From Sipunculus nudus (Eukaryota; Annelida; Sipuncula; Golfingiida; Sipunculidae): 64,000 nt of DNA. The DNA lies in NCBI GenBank assembly GCA_026874595.1, contig CM049318.1, positions 26,750,956-26,814,955 of the forward strand, given 5' to 3'. Within the stretch, counting starts at the first letter, position 1, and each line of letters opens with the position of its first letter. The position numbers and the translations under genes are program-made. Under the pieces are notes generated by a model. The model was given only the letters and a program-made list of their open reading frames with translations. It searched no databases and had not been told where the DNA came from. This document shows, in pieces, positions 38,414 through 51,281 of the stretch.

Positions 38414-39449
38414 AAATAAGTAAGGGCATAGAATGAGAATCTGTTTTATTTTATATACGCAACACTATCCAAAAAGAAGACCTTACTCTGTTATACTCTT
38501 AGCCCATTCCTCAATTTATAAAAGGGTTCCAAGTGTAACTGCAAAGTAAGGCTCAAATCTTTGCATTTCATTTCTTACTATTATTTTCACTATCTAACTG
38601 TAAAGTTTAAAAAAAAATTACTATACCATGCTCTCTCCTCATCCTTGAGTGTATTCACTGATCCTCCGCTTATTTCTGCACAGGCATTCTACAAAGACTG
38701 AGATTTGAACAGTGTACAGCATCTCATGAATATTCAACTACGCACCAACTAAATTAAGACTTGTCATTCTCTTTTTAACTGTCATTCTAATAAACATGCT
38801 TGACGATAACACATAAAAATAACCTCCTCTTTTTTACATCAGAAATACTACATCTGCAGATGAACAAATGTGCCACAGTTTTAGTAGTTGAATGTTTGAT
38901 CGAGATTGCGTACTTCCAGGAATGTGAATAAAAGAATACGTAATGAGCATTTCGTAAACAGGAAAATTAACCTCAGTTTCATGTTTGATCCCGTTTTTTC
39001 ATGACACTCAAATAATCGCTCAAATTCGAATATGATCAAATCAGAGGAACCAAACAATCTATATTGAACCAAATGTAAAAAAAATGTTACTTCTGCTTAT
39101 TTGGTCAAATCCGTGTGGAGATCAAAAGAGTAGTGTACTCTTTCATTATGTGCCAAACGAACATATTGGATTGACCGAGCAAGCAGACAACATTACATTT
39201 GATTAATCAGATACATTATTTTTCTGATATTCTGTCAAGACGACATTAAAATTCACAGTTTATTCCATCAGGCATTTTTCATTATCTGCAGATGAAGTTA
39301 TTTGCAATATTTTTAAGTTCAATATTTCATGAATATACAATATCCCAAGGGGAAATAATCAAATATTGCGTAACTCTAATTTTAATTTTAAGTTTAATGT
39401 AAGCTATATTTTCTTTTTAAGATACTTCGAAAATGTTATAGTAAACTCG
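38414..39449 (+). repeat. Monomer 38, mosaic BBBAA (1,036 bp)
   Basis: Counterpart of monomer 25 with GTGTGGAGATC and TTTTTCATTATCTGC. TCCTTGAGTG is shared with monomer 63. Confidence 0.95.
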
Positions 39450-40481
39450 AAATAAGTAAGGGCATAGAATGAGAATCTGTTTTATTTTATATACGCAACA
39501 CTATCCAAAAAGAAGACCTTACTCTGTTATACTCTTAGCCCATTCCTCAATTTATAAAAGGGTTCCAAGTGTAACTGCAAAGTAAGGCTCAAATCTTTGC
39601 ATTTCATTTCTTACTATTATTTTCACTATCTAACTGTAAAGTTTAAAAAAAAAATTACTATACCATGCTCTCTCCTCATCGTTTAGTGTATTCACTGATC
39701 CTCCGCTTATTTTTGCACAGGCATTCTACAAAGACTGAGATTTGAACAGTGTACAGCATCTCATGAATATTCAACTACGCACCAACTAAATTAAGACTTG
39801 TCATTCTCTTTTTAACTGTCATTCTAATAAACATGCTTGACGATAACACATAAAAATAACCTCCTCTTTTTCACATCAGAAATACTACATCTGCAGATGA
39901 ACAAATGTGCCACAGTTTTAGTAGTTGAATGTTTGATCGAGATTGCGTACTTCCAGGAATGTGAATAAAAGAATACGTAATGAGCATTTCGTAAAGATGA
40001 CAATTAACCTCAGTTTCATGTTTGATCCCGTTTTAATGCCACTCAATTAATCGCTCAAATTCGAATATGATAATATCAGAAGATCCAAACCATCTATATA
40101 GCACCAAATGTAAAAAATGTTACTTCTGCTTATTTGGTCAAATCCGTATGGCGATCAAAAGAGTAGTGTACTCTTTCATTATATGCCAAAAGAACATATT
40201 GGATTGACCGAGCAAGCAGACAACATAACATTTGATTAATCAGATATTGCATTTTTCTGTTATTCTGTCAAGACGACATAAAAATTCACATGTAATTCCA
40301 TTAGGCATTTTTCAACATCTGCAGATGAAGTTATTTGCAATATTTGAAAGTTGAAAATTTGACGAATATACCATATCCCAAGGGGGAATGAATCAAATAT
40401 TGCGTAACTCTACTTTTAATTTAAATTTAACGTAAGCTATATTTTATATTTTAAAATACTTCGAAATTGTTAGTTAACCCG
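39450..40481 (+). repeat. Monomer 39, type B (1,032 bp)
   Basis: B throughout. TCATCGTTTAGTG as in monomers 26 and 31. ATATTTGAAAGTTG is private. Confidence 0.95.
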
Positions 40482-41515
40482 AAATAAGTAAGGACATAGA
40501 ATGAGAATCCGGGTTTTTTTATATACGCAACACTATCCAAAAAGAAGGCCTTACTCTGTTATACTCTTAGCCCATTCCTCAATTTATTAAACGGTTACAG
40601 GTGAAACTGCAAAGAACGGCTCAAATCTGTGCATTTCATTTCTTACTATTATTTTCACTATCTAAGTGTTAAGTTTAAAAAATTTACTATACCATGCTCT
40701 CTCCTCATCGTTTATATATTCACTGATCCTCCGCTCGTTATCGCACAGGTATTCTACAAAGACTGAGATTTGAACAGTGTACAGCATCTAACGAATATTC
40801 AACTACGCACCAACTAAATTAAGACTTGTCAATCCTATTTTAAATGTCTTTCTAATAAACATGCTTGACGATAACACATAAAAATAACCTCCTTTTTTTA
40901 CATCAGAAATACTACAACATCTGCAAATGAACAAATGTGCCACAGTTTTAGTAGTTGAATGTTTGATCGAGATTGCGTAATTCCTGGAGAGTGAATAATA
41001 GATTACGTAATGAGCATTTCGTAAACAGGAAAATTAACCTCAGTTTCATGTTTGATCCCGTTTTTCATGACACTCAAATAATCGCTCAAATTCGAATATG
41101 ATCAAATCAGAGGAACCAAACAATCTATTTTGAACCAAATGTAAAAAAAATGTTACTTCTGCTTATTTGGTCAAATCCGTATGGCGATCAAAAGAGTAGT
41201 GTACTCTTTCATTATGTGCCAAACGAACATATTGGATTGACCAAGCAAGCAGACAACATTACATTTGATTAATCAGATACATTATTTTTCTGATATTCTG
41301 TCAAGACACCATTAAAATTCACAGTTTATTCCATCAGGCATTTTTCAACATCTGCAGATGAAGTTATTTGCAATATTTTTAAGTTCAATATTTCATGAAT
41401 ATACAATATCCCAAGGGGAAATAATCAAATATTGCGTAACTCTAATTTTAATTTTAAGTTTAATGTAAGCTATATTTTCTTTTTAAGATACTTCGAAAAT
41501 GTTATAGTAAACTCG
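40482..41515 (+). repeat. Monomer 40, type A (1,034 bp)
   Basis: A throughout, with CTTGTCAATCC as in monomers 27 and 32. CATCTAACGAAT and AAGACACCATT are private. Confidence 0.95.
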
Positions 41516-42625
41516 AAATAAGTAAGGGCATAGAATGAGAATCTGTTTTATTTTATATACGCAACACTATCCAAAAAGAAGACCTCACTCTGTTATACTC
41601 TTAGCCCATTCCTCAATTTATAAAAGGGTTCCAAGTGTAACTGCAAAGTAAGGCTCAAATCTTTGCATTACATTTCTTACTATTATTTTCACTATCTAAC
41701 TGTAAAGTTTAAAAAAAAATTACTATACCATGCTCTCTCCTCATCCTTTATTGTATTCACTGATCCTCCGCTTATTTTTGCACAGGCATTCTACAAAGAC
41801 TGAGATTTGAACAGTGTACAGCATCTCATGAATATTCACTTACGCACCAACTAAATTAAGACTTGTCATTCTCTTTTTAACTGTCATTCTAATAAACATG
41901 CTTGACGATAACACATAAAAATAACCTCCTCTTTTTTACATCAGAAATACTACATCTGCAGATGAACAAATGTGCCACAGTTTTAGTAGTTGAATGTTTG
42001 ATCGAGATTGCGTACTTCCAGGAATGTGAATAAAAGAATACGTAATGAGCATTTCGTAAAGATGACAATTAACCTCAGTTTCATGTTTGATCCCGTTTTA
42101 ATGCCACTCAATTAATCGCTCAAATTCGAATATGATAATATCAGAAGATCCAAACCATCTTTATAGCACCAAATGTAAAAAATGTTACTTCTGCTTATTT
42201 GGTCAAATCCGTATGGCGATCAAAAGAGTAGTGTACTCCTTCATTATATGCCAAAAGAACATATTGGATTGACCGAGCAAGCAGACAACATAACATTTGA
42301 TTAATCAGATATTGCATTTTTCTGTTATTCTGTCAAGACGACATAAAAATTCACATGTAATTCCATTAGGCATTTTTCAACATCTGCAGATGAAGTTATT
42401 TGCATTATTTTAAAGTTGAAAATTTGACGAATATACCATATCCCAAGGGGGAATGAATCAAATATTGCGTAACTCTACTTTTAATTTAAATTTAAGTTCA
42501 ATATTTCATTAATATACAATATCCCAAGGGGAAATAATCAAATATTGCGTAACTCTCCTTTAATTTAAATTTAACGTAAGCTATATTTTCTATTTTAAAA
42601 TACTTCGAAATTGTTAGTTAACCCG
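41516..42625 (+). repeat. Monomer 41, type B with 80-bp insertion (1,110 bp)
   Basis: Counterpart of monomers 28 and 33. One base shorter because of ACTCTCCTTTAATT after the insertion. CCTTTATTGTATTC and CATCTTTATAGC are private. Confidence 0.95.
42459..42538 (+). repeat. 80-bp insertion/duplication in monomer 41
   Basis: CAAATATTGCG at 42459 and 42539. Same structure as in monomers 28 and 33. Confidence 0.9.
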
Positions 42626-43656
42626 AAATAAGTAAGGACATAGAATGAGAATCCGGGTTTTTTTATATACGCAACACTATCCAAAAGGAAGGCCTTACTC
42701 TGTTATACTCTTAGCCCATTCCTCAATTTATTAAACGGTTACAGGTGAAACTGCAAAGAACGGCTCAAATCTTGGCATTTCATTTCTTACTATTATTTTC
42801 ACTATCTAACTGTAAAGTTTAAAAAAAAATTACTATACCATGCTCTCTCCTCATCCTTTAGTGTATTCACTGATCCTCCGCTTATTTTTGCACAGGCATT
42901 CTACAAAGACTGAGATTTGAACAGTGTACAGCATCTCATGAATATTCAACTACGCACCAACTAAATTAAGACTTGTCATTCTCTTTTTAACTGTCATTCT
43001 AATAAACATGCTTGACGATAACACATAAAAATAACCTCCTCTTTTTCACATCAGAAATACTACATCTGCAGATGAACAAATGTGCCACAGTTTTAGTAGT
43101 TGAATGTTTGATCGAGATTGCGTACTTCCAGGAATGTGAATAAAAGAATACGTAATGAGCATTTCGTAAAGATGACAATTAACCTCAGTTTCATGTTTGA
43201 TCCCGTTTTAATGCCACTCAATTAATCGCTCAAATTCGAATATGATAATATCAGAAGATCCAAACCATCTATATAGCACCAAATGTAAAAAATGTTACTT
43301 CTGCTTATTTGGTCAAATCCGTATGGCGATCAAAAGAGTAGTGTACTCTTTCATTATATGCCAAAAGAACATATTGGATTGACCGAGCAAGCAGACAACA
43401 TAACATTTGATTAATCAGATATTGCATTTTTCTGTTATTCTGTCAAGACGACATAAAAATTCACATGTAATTCCATTAGGCATTTTTCAACATCTGCAGA
43501 TGAAGTTATTTGCAATATTTTAAAGTTGAAAATTTGACGAATATACCATATCCCAAGGGGGAATGAATCAAATATTGCGTAACTCTACTTTTAATTTAAA
43601 TTTAACCTAAGCTATATTTTCTATTTTAAAATACTTCGAAATTGTTAGTTAACCCG
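42626..43656 (+). repeat. Monomer 42, mosaic ABBBB (1,031 bp)
   Basis: A head with CCAAAAGGAAGGCC and AATCTTGGC, then B. It has ordinary GAATACGTAATGAGC where monomers 29 and 34 share GAATATGTAAAGAGC. TTTAACCTAAGC is private. Confidence 0.95.
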
Positions 43657-44694
43657 AAATAAGTAAGGACATAGAATGAGAATCCGGGTTTTTTTTTATA
43701 TACGCAACACTATCCAAAAAGAAGGCCTTACTCTGTTATACTCTTAGCCCATTCCTCAATTTATTAAACGGTTACAGGTGAAACTGCAAAGAACGGCTCA
43801 AATCTGTGCATTTCATTTCTTACTATTATTTTCACTATCTAAGTGTTAAGTTTAAAAAATTTACTATACCATGCTCTCTCCTCATCGTTTATTTATTCAC
43901 TGATCCTCCGCTCGTTATCGCACAGGTATTCTACAAAGACTGAGATTTGAACAGTGTACAGCACCTCACGAATATTCAACTACGCACCAACTAAATTAAG
44001 ACTTGTCATTCCTATTTTAAATGTCTTTCTAATAAACATGCTTGACGATATCACATAAAAATAAACTCCTCATTTTTACATCAGAAATACTACAACATCT
44101 GCAAATGAACAAATGTGCCACAGTTTTAGTAGCTGAATGTTTGATCGAGATTGCGTAATTCCTGGAGAGTGAATAATAGATTACGTAATGAGCATTTCGT
44201 AAACAGGAAAATTAACCTCAGTTTCATATTTGATCCCGTTTTTCATGACACTCAAATAATCGCTCAAATTCGAATATGATCAGATCAGAGGAACCAAACA
44301 ATCTATATTGAACCAAATGTAAAAAAAAATGTTACTTCTGCTTATTTGGTCAAATCCGTATGGCGATCAAAAGAGTAGTGTACTCTTTCATTATGTGCCA
44401 AACGAACATATTGGAGTGACCGAGACAGCAGACAACATTACATTTGATTAATCAGATACATTATTTTTCTGATATTCTGTCAAGACGACATTAAAATTCA
44501 CAGTTTATTCCATCAGGCACTTTTCAACATCTGCAGATGAAGTTATTTGCAATATTTTTAAGTTCAATATTTCATGAATATACAATATCCCAAGGGGAAA
44601 TAATCAAATATTGCGTAACTCTAATTTTAATTTTAAGTTTAATGTAAGCTATATTTTCTTTTTAAGATACTTCGAAAATGTTATAGTAAACTTG
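43657..44694 (+). repeat. Monomer 43, type A (1,038 bp)
   Basis: A throughout; counterpart of monomers 30 and 35 with AGTAGCTGAATG and TTGGAGTGACC. Private GACCGAGACAGCAG, GCACCTCACG and ATGATCAGATC. Confidence 0.95.
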
Positions 44695-45725
44695 AAAAAA
44701 GTAAGGGCATAGAATGAGAATCTGTTTTATTTTATATACGCAACACTATCCAAAAAGAAGACCTTACTCTGTTATACTCTTAGCCCATTCCTCAATTTAT
44801 AAAAGGGTTCCAAGTGTAACTGCAAAGTAAGGCTCAAATCTTTGCATTTCATTTCTTACTATTATTTTCACTATCTAACTGTAAAGTTTAAAAAAAAATT
44901 ACTATACCATGCTCTCTCCTCATCCTTTAGTGTATTCACTGATTCTCCGCTTATTTTTGCACAGGCATTCTACAAAGACTGAGATTTGAACAGTGTACAG
45001 CATCTCATGAATATTCAACTACGCACCAACTAAATTAAGACTTGTCATTCTCTTTTTAACTGTCATTCTAAAAAAACATGCTTGACGATAACACATAAAA
45101 ATAACCTCCTCTTTTTACATCAGAAATACTACATCTGCAGATGAACAAATGTGCCACAGTTTTAGTAGTTGAATGTTTGATCGAGATTGCGTACTTCCAG
45201 GAATGTGAATAAAAGAATACGTAATGAGCATTTCGTAAAGATGACAATTAACCTCAGTTTCATGTTTGATCCCGTTTTAATGCCACTCAATTAATCGCTC
45301 AAATTCGAATATGATAATATCAGAAGATCCAAACCATCTATATAGCACCAAATGTAAAAAATGTTACTTCTGCTTATTTGGTCAAATCCGTATGGCGATC
45401 AAAAGAGTAGTGTACTCTTTCATTATATGCCAAAAGAACATTTTGGATTGACCGAGCAAGCAGACAACATAACATTTGATTAATCAGATATTGCATTTTT
45501 CTGTTATTCTGTCAAGACGACATAAAAATTCACATGTAATTCCATTAGGCATTTTTCAACATCTGCAGATGAAGTTATTTGCAATATTTTAAAGTTGAAA
45601 ATTTGACGAATATACCATATCCCAAGGGGGAATGAATCAAATATTCCGTAACTCTACTTTTAATTTAAATTTAACGTAAGCTATATTTTATATTTTAAAA
45701 TACTTCGAAATTGTTAGTTAACCCG
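44695..45725 (+). repeat. Monomer 44, type B (1,031 bp)
   Basis: B throughout, with CTGATTCTCCGC and TTCTAAAAAAACATGC as in monomers 36 and 57. GAACATTTTGGATTG marks right-side B monomers (44, 46, 49, 57, 59, 62). Confidence 0.95.
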
Positions 45726-46764
45726 AAATAAGTAAGGACATAGAATGAGAATCCGGGTATTTTTTTTTATATACGCAACACTATCCAAAAAGAAGGCCTT
45801 ACTCTGTTATACTCTTAGCCCATTCCTCAATTTATTAAACGGTTACAGGTGAAACTGCAAAGAACGGCTCAAATCTGTGCATTTCATTTCTTACTATTAT
45901 TTTCACTATCTAAGTGTTAAGTTTAAAAAATTTACTATACCATGCTCTCTCCTCATCGTTTATTTATTCACTGATCCTCCGCTCGTTATCGCACAGGTAT
46001 TCTACAAAGACTGAGATTTGAACAGTGTACAGCATCTCACGAATATTCAACTACGCACCAACTAAATTAAGACTTGTCATTCCTATTTTAAATGTCTTTC
46101 TAATAAACATGCTTGACGATATCACATAAAAATAAACTCCTCATTTTTACATCAGAAATACTACAACATCTGCAAATGAACAAATGTGCCACAGTTTTAG
46201 TAGTTGAATGTTTGATCGAGATTGCGTAATTCCTGGAGAGTGAATAATAGATTACGTAATGAGCATTTCGTAAACAGGAAAATTAACCTCAGTTTCATGT
46301 TTGATCCCGTTTTTCATGACACTCAAATAATCGCTCAAATTCAAATATGATCAAATCAGAGGAACCAAACAATCTATATTGAACCAAATGTAAAAAAAAT
46401 GTTACTTCTGCTTATTTGGTCAAATCCGTATGGCGATCAAAAGAGTAGTGTACTCTTTCATTATGTGCCAAACGAACATATTGGATTGACCGAGCAAGCA
46501 GACAACATTACATTTGATTAATCAGATACATTATTTTTCTGATATTCTGTCAAGACGACATTAAAATTCACAGTTTATTCCATCAGGCACTTTTCAACAT
46601 CTGCAGATGAAGTTATTTGCAATATTTTCAAGTTCAATATTTCATGAATATACAATATCCCAAGGGGAAATTATCAAATATTGCGTAACTCTAATTTTAA
46701 TTTTAAGTTTAATGTAAGCTATATTTTCTTTTTAAGATACTTCGAAAATGTTATAGTAAACTCG
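45726..46764 (+). repeat. Monomer 45, type A (1,039 bp)
   Basis: A throughout. CCGGGTATTTTTTTT is shared with monomer 58 and adds length in the poly-T tract. ATTCAAATATGATC is private. Confidence 0.95.
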
Positions 46765-47794
46765 AAAAAAGTAAGGGCATAGAATGAGAATCTGTTTTTT
46801 TTTATATACGCAACACTATCCAAAAAGAAGACCTTACTCTGTTATACTCTTAGCCCATTCCTCAATTTATAAAAGGGTTCCAAGTGTAACTGCAAAGTAA
46901 GGCTCAAATCTTTGCATTTCATTTCTTACTATTATTTTCACTATCTAACTGTAAAGTTTAAAAAAAAATTACTATACCATGCTCTCTCCTCATCCTTTAG
47001 TGTATTCACTGATCCTCCGCTTATTTTTGCACAGGCATTCTACAAAGACTGAGATTTGAACAGTGTACAGCATCTCATGAATATTCAACTACGCACCAAC
47101 TAAATTAAGACTTGTCATTCTCTTTTTAACTGTCATTCTAATAAACATGCTTGACGATAACACATAAAAATAACCTCCTCTTTTTACATCAGAAATACTA
47201 CATCTGCAGATGAACAAATGTGCCACAGTTTTAGTAGTTGAATGTTTGATCGAGATTGCGTACTTCCAGGAATGTGAATAAAAGAATACGTAATGAGCAT
47301 TTCGTAAAGATGACAATTAACCTCAGTTTCATGTTTGATCCCGTTTTAATGCCACTCAATTAATCGCTCAAATTCGAATATGATAATATCAGAAGATCCA
47401 AACCATCTATATAGCACCAAATGTAAAAAATGTTACTTCTGCTTATTTGGTCAAATCCGTATGGCGATCAAAAGAGTAGTGTACTCTTTCATTATATGCC
47501 AAAAGAACATTTTGGATTGACCGAGCAAGCAGACAACATAACATTTGATTAATCAGATATTGCATTTTTCTGTTATTCTGTCAAGACGACATAAAAATTC
47601 ACATGTAATTCCATTAGGCATTTTTCAACATCTGCAGATGAAGTTATTTGCAATATTTTAAAGTTGAAAATTTGACGAATATACCATATCCAAAGGGGGA
47701 ATGAATCAAATATTGCGTAACTCTACTTTTAATTTAAATTTAACGTAAGCTATATTTTATATTTTAAAATACTTCGAAATTGTTAGTTCACCCG
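46765..47794 (+). repeat. Monomer 46, type B (1,030 bp)
   Basis: B throughout. CCTCCTCTTTTTACATC and GAACATTTTGG are shared with its copy, monomer 59. CATATCCAAAGGGG is private. Confidence 0.95.
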
Positions 47795-48831
47795 AAATAA
47801 GTAAGGACATAGAATGAGAATCCGGGGTTTTTTTTATATACGCAACACTATCCAAAAAGAAGGCCTTACTCTGTTATACTCTTAGCCCATTCCTCAATTT
47901 ATTAAACGGTTACAGGTGAAACTGCAAAGAACGGCTCAAATCTGTGCATTTCATTTCTTACTATTATTTTCACTATCTAAGTGTTAAGTTTAAAAAATTT
48001 ACTATACCATGCTCTCTCCTCATCGTTTATTTATTCACTGATCCTCCGCTCGTTATCGCACAGGTATTCTACAAAGACTGAGATTTGAACAGTGTACAGC
48101 ATCTCACGAATATTCAACTACGCACCAACTAAATTAAGACTTGTCATTCCTATTTTAAATGTCTTTCTAATAAACATGCTTGACGATATCACATAAAAAT
48201 AAACTCCTCATTTTTACATCAGAAATACTACAACATCTGCAAATGAACAAATGTGCCACAGTTTTAGTAGTTGAATGTTTGATCGAGATTGCGTAATTCC
48301 TGGAGAGTGAATAATAGATTACGTAATGAGCATTTCGTAAACAGGAAAATTAACCTCAGTTTCATGTTTGATCCCGTTTTTCATGACACTCAAATAATCG
48401 CTCAAATTCGAATATGATCAAATCAGAGGAACCAAACAATCTATATTGAACCAAATGTAAAAAAAATGTTACTTCTGCTTATTTGGTCAAATCCGTATGG
48501 CGATCAAAAGAGTAGTGTACTCTTTCATTATGTGCCAAACGAACATATTGGATTGACCGAGCAAGCAGACAACATTACATTTGATTAATGAGATACATTA
48601 TTTTTCTGATATTCTTTCAAGACGACATTAAAATTCACAGTTTATTCCATCAGGCACTTTTCAACATCTGCAGATGAAGTTATTTGCAATATTTTTAAGT
48701 TCAATATTTCATGAATACACAATATCCCAAGGGGAAATAATCAAATATTGCGTAACTCTAATTTTAATTTTAAGTTTAATGTAAGCTATATTTTCTTTTT
48801 AAGATACTTCGAAAATGTTATAGTAAACTCG
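47795..48831 (+). repeat. Monomer 47, type A with TTAATGAGA variant (1,037 bp)
   Basis: A throughout. TGATTAATGAGATAC breaks the 10-bp palindrome; this change occurs only in the five A monomers placed just before short derivatives. ATTCTTTCAAG and GAATACACAATATC are private. Confidence 0.95.
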
Positions 48832-49023
48832 AAAAAAGTAAGGGCTACGCACCAACTAAATTAAGACTTGTCATTCTCTTTTTAACTGTCATTCTAATAA
48901 ACATGCTTGACGATAACACATAAAAATAACCTCCTCAAATATTGCGTAACTCTACTTTTAATTTAAATTTAACGTAAGCTATATTTTCTATTTTAAAATA
49001 CTTCGAAATTGTAAGTTAACCCG
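48832..49023 (+). repeat. Short derivative S1 (192 bp)
   Basis: A monomer with two internal deletions. It reads AAAAAAGTAAGGGC, then TACGCACCAAC through AACCTCCTC, then AAATATTGCG to the end. Compared with monomer 8 about 310 bp and 528 bp are missing. All five short forms share both junctions. GAAATTGTAAGTTAACC is private. Confidence 0.93.
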
Positions 49024-50053
49024 AAATAAGTAAGGACATAGAATGAGAATCCGGGTTTTTTATATACGCAACACTATCCAAAAAGAAGGCCTTACTCTGT
49101 CATACTCTTAGCCCATTCCTCAATTTATTAAACGGTTACAGGTGAAAGTGCAAAGAACGGCTCAAATCTTTGCATTTCATTTCTTACTATTATTTTCACT
49201 ATCTAACTGTAAAGTTTAAAAAAAAATTACTATACCATGCTCTCTCCTCATCCTTTAGTGTATTCACTGATCCTCCGCTTATTTTGGCACAGGCATTCTA
49301 CAAAGACTGAGATTTGAACAGTGTAGCGCATCTCATGAATATACAACTACGCACCAACTAAATTAAGACTTGTCATTCTCTTTTTAACTGTCATTCTAAT
49401 AAACATGCTTGACGATAACACATAAAAATAACCTCCTCTTTTTTACATCAGAAATACTACATCTGCAGATGAACAAATGTGCCACAGTTTTAGTAGTTGA
49501 ATGTTTGATCGAGATTGCGTACTTCCAGGAATGTGAATAAAAGAATACGTAAAGAGCATTTCGTAAAGATGACAATTAACCTCAGTTTCATGTTTGATCC
49601 CGTTTTAATGCCACTCAATTAATCGCTCAAATTCGAATATGATAATATCAGAAGATCCAAACCATCTATATAGCACCAAATGTAAAAAATGTTACTTCTG
49701 CTTATTTGGTCAAATCCGTATGGCGATCAAAAGAGTAGTGTACTCTTTCATTATATGCCAAAAGAACATTTTGGATTGACCGAGCAAGCAGACAACATAA
49801 CATTTGATTAATCAGATATTGCATTTTTCTGTTATTCTGTCAAGACGACATAAAAATTCACATGTAATTCCATTAGGCATTTTTCAACATCTGCAGATGA
49901 AGTTATTTGCAATATTTTAAAGTTGAAAATTTGACGAATATACCATATCCCAAGGGGGAATGAATCAAATATTGCGTAACTCTACTTTTAATTTAAATTT
50001 AACGTAAGCTATATTTTATATTTTAAAATACTTCGAAATTGTTAGTTAACCCG
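49024..50053 (+). repeat. Monomer 49, mosaic ABBBB (1,030 bp)
   Basis: A head with CTGTCATACTC and GAAAGTGCAAAG, then B with TATTTTGGCACAGG, GTAGCGCATC and GAATATACAAC. Twin of monomer 52. Confidence 0.95.
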
Positions 50054-51089
50054 AAATAAGTAAGGACATAGAATGAGAATCCGGGTTTTTTTTATATACG
50101 CAACACTATCCAAAAAGAAGGCCTTACTCTGTTATACTCTTAGCCCATTCCTCAATTTATTAAACGGTTACAGGTGAAACTGCAAAGAACGGCTCAAATC
50201 TGTGCATTTCATTTCTTACTATTATTTTCACTATCTAAGTGTTTAGTTTAAAAAATTTACTATACCATGCTCTCTCCTCATCGTTTATTTATTCACTGAT
50301 CCTCCGCTCGTTATCGCACAGGTATTCTACAAAGACTGAGATTTGAACAGTGTACAGCATCTCACGAATATTCAACTACGCACCAACTAAATTAAGACTT
50401 GTCATTCCTATTTTAAATGTCTTTCTAATAAACATGCTTGACGATATCACATAAAAATAAACTCCTCATTTTTACATCAGAAATACTACAACATCTGCAA
50501 ATGAACAAATGTGCCACAGTTTTAGTAGTTGAATGTTTGATCGAGATTGCGTAATTCCTGGAGAGTGAATAATAGATTACATAATGAGCATTTCGTAAAC
50601 AGGAAAATTAACCTCAGTTTCATGTTTGATCCCGTTTTTCATGACACTCAAATAATCGCTCAAATTCGAATATGATCAAATCAGAGGAACCAAACAATCT
50701 ATATTGAACCAAATGTAAAAAAAATGTTACTTCTGCTTATTTGGTCAAATCCGTATGGCGATCAAAAGAGTAGTGTACTCTTTCATTATGTGCCAAACGA
50801 ACATATTGGATTGACCGAGCAAGCAGACAACATTACATTTGATTAATGAGATACATTATTTTTCTGACATTCTGTCAAGACGACATTAAAATTCACAGTT
50901 TATTCCATCAGGCACTTTTCAACATCTGCAGATGAAGTTATTTGCAATATTTTTAAGTTCAATATTTCATGAATATACAATATCCCAAGGGGAAATAATC
51001 AAATATTGCGTAACTCTAATTTTAATTTTAAGTTTAATGTAAGCTATATTTTCTTTTTAAGATACTTCGAAAATGTTATAGTAAACTCG
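50054..51089 (+). repeat. Monomer 50, type A with TTAATGAGA variant (1,036 bp)
   Basis: A throughout. GTGTTTAGTTT and TTACATAATGAGC are shared with monomers 53 and 64. TCTGACATTCTG is private. Confidence 0.95.
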
Positions 51090-51281
51090 AAAAAAGTAAG
51101 GGCAACGCACCAACTAAATTAAGACTTGTCATTCTCTTTTTAACTGTCATTCTAATAAACATGCTTGACGATAACACATAAAAATAACCTCCTCAAATAT
51201 TGCGTAACTCTACTTTTAATTTAAATTTAACGTAAGCTATATTTTCTATTTTAAAATACTTCGAAATTGTTAGTTAACCCG
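51090..51281 (+). repeat. Short derivative S2 (192 bp)
   Basis: Same two deletion junctions as S1 except that the first reads GGGCAACGCACC in place of GGGCTACGCACC. Followed by an ABBBB monomer, as S1 and S4 are. Confidence 0.93.

Larger units (their letters stand above)
37379..44694 (+). repeat. Seven-monomer block, copy 2 (7,316 bp)
   Basis: Monomers 37-43, matching 24-30 in order, type, insertion and rare variants at 13,591-bp spacing. The intervening 31103-37378 is pentamer copy 2 plus monomer 36, so pentamer copy 1 may have duplicated after the larger block was formed. Confidence 0.9.
39450..44694 (+). repeat. Higher-order pentamer, copy 3 (5,245 bp)
   Basis: Monomers 39-43 (B, A, B+insert, ABBBB, A). 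Has AAAAGAGTAGTG and ACATAAAAATAACC where copies 1 and 2 share AAAAGGGTAGTG and ACATAAATTTAAC, so it branches outside that pair. Confidence 0.93.

Noticed and set aside
47089-47316. 75-codon minus-strand frame repeated at 58090-58317, and a 62-codon relative at 51655-51843
   Set aside because: The first two are identical because 57767-58795 copies 46765-47794. Sister B monomers break the frame by changes in the poly-T stretch. Chance open frames in a satellite.
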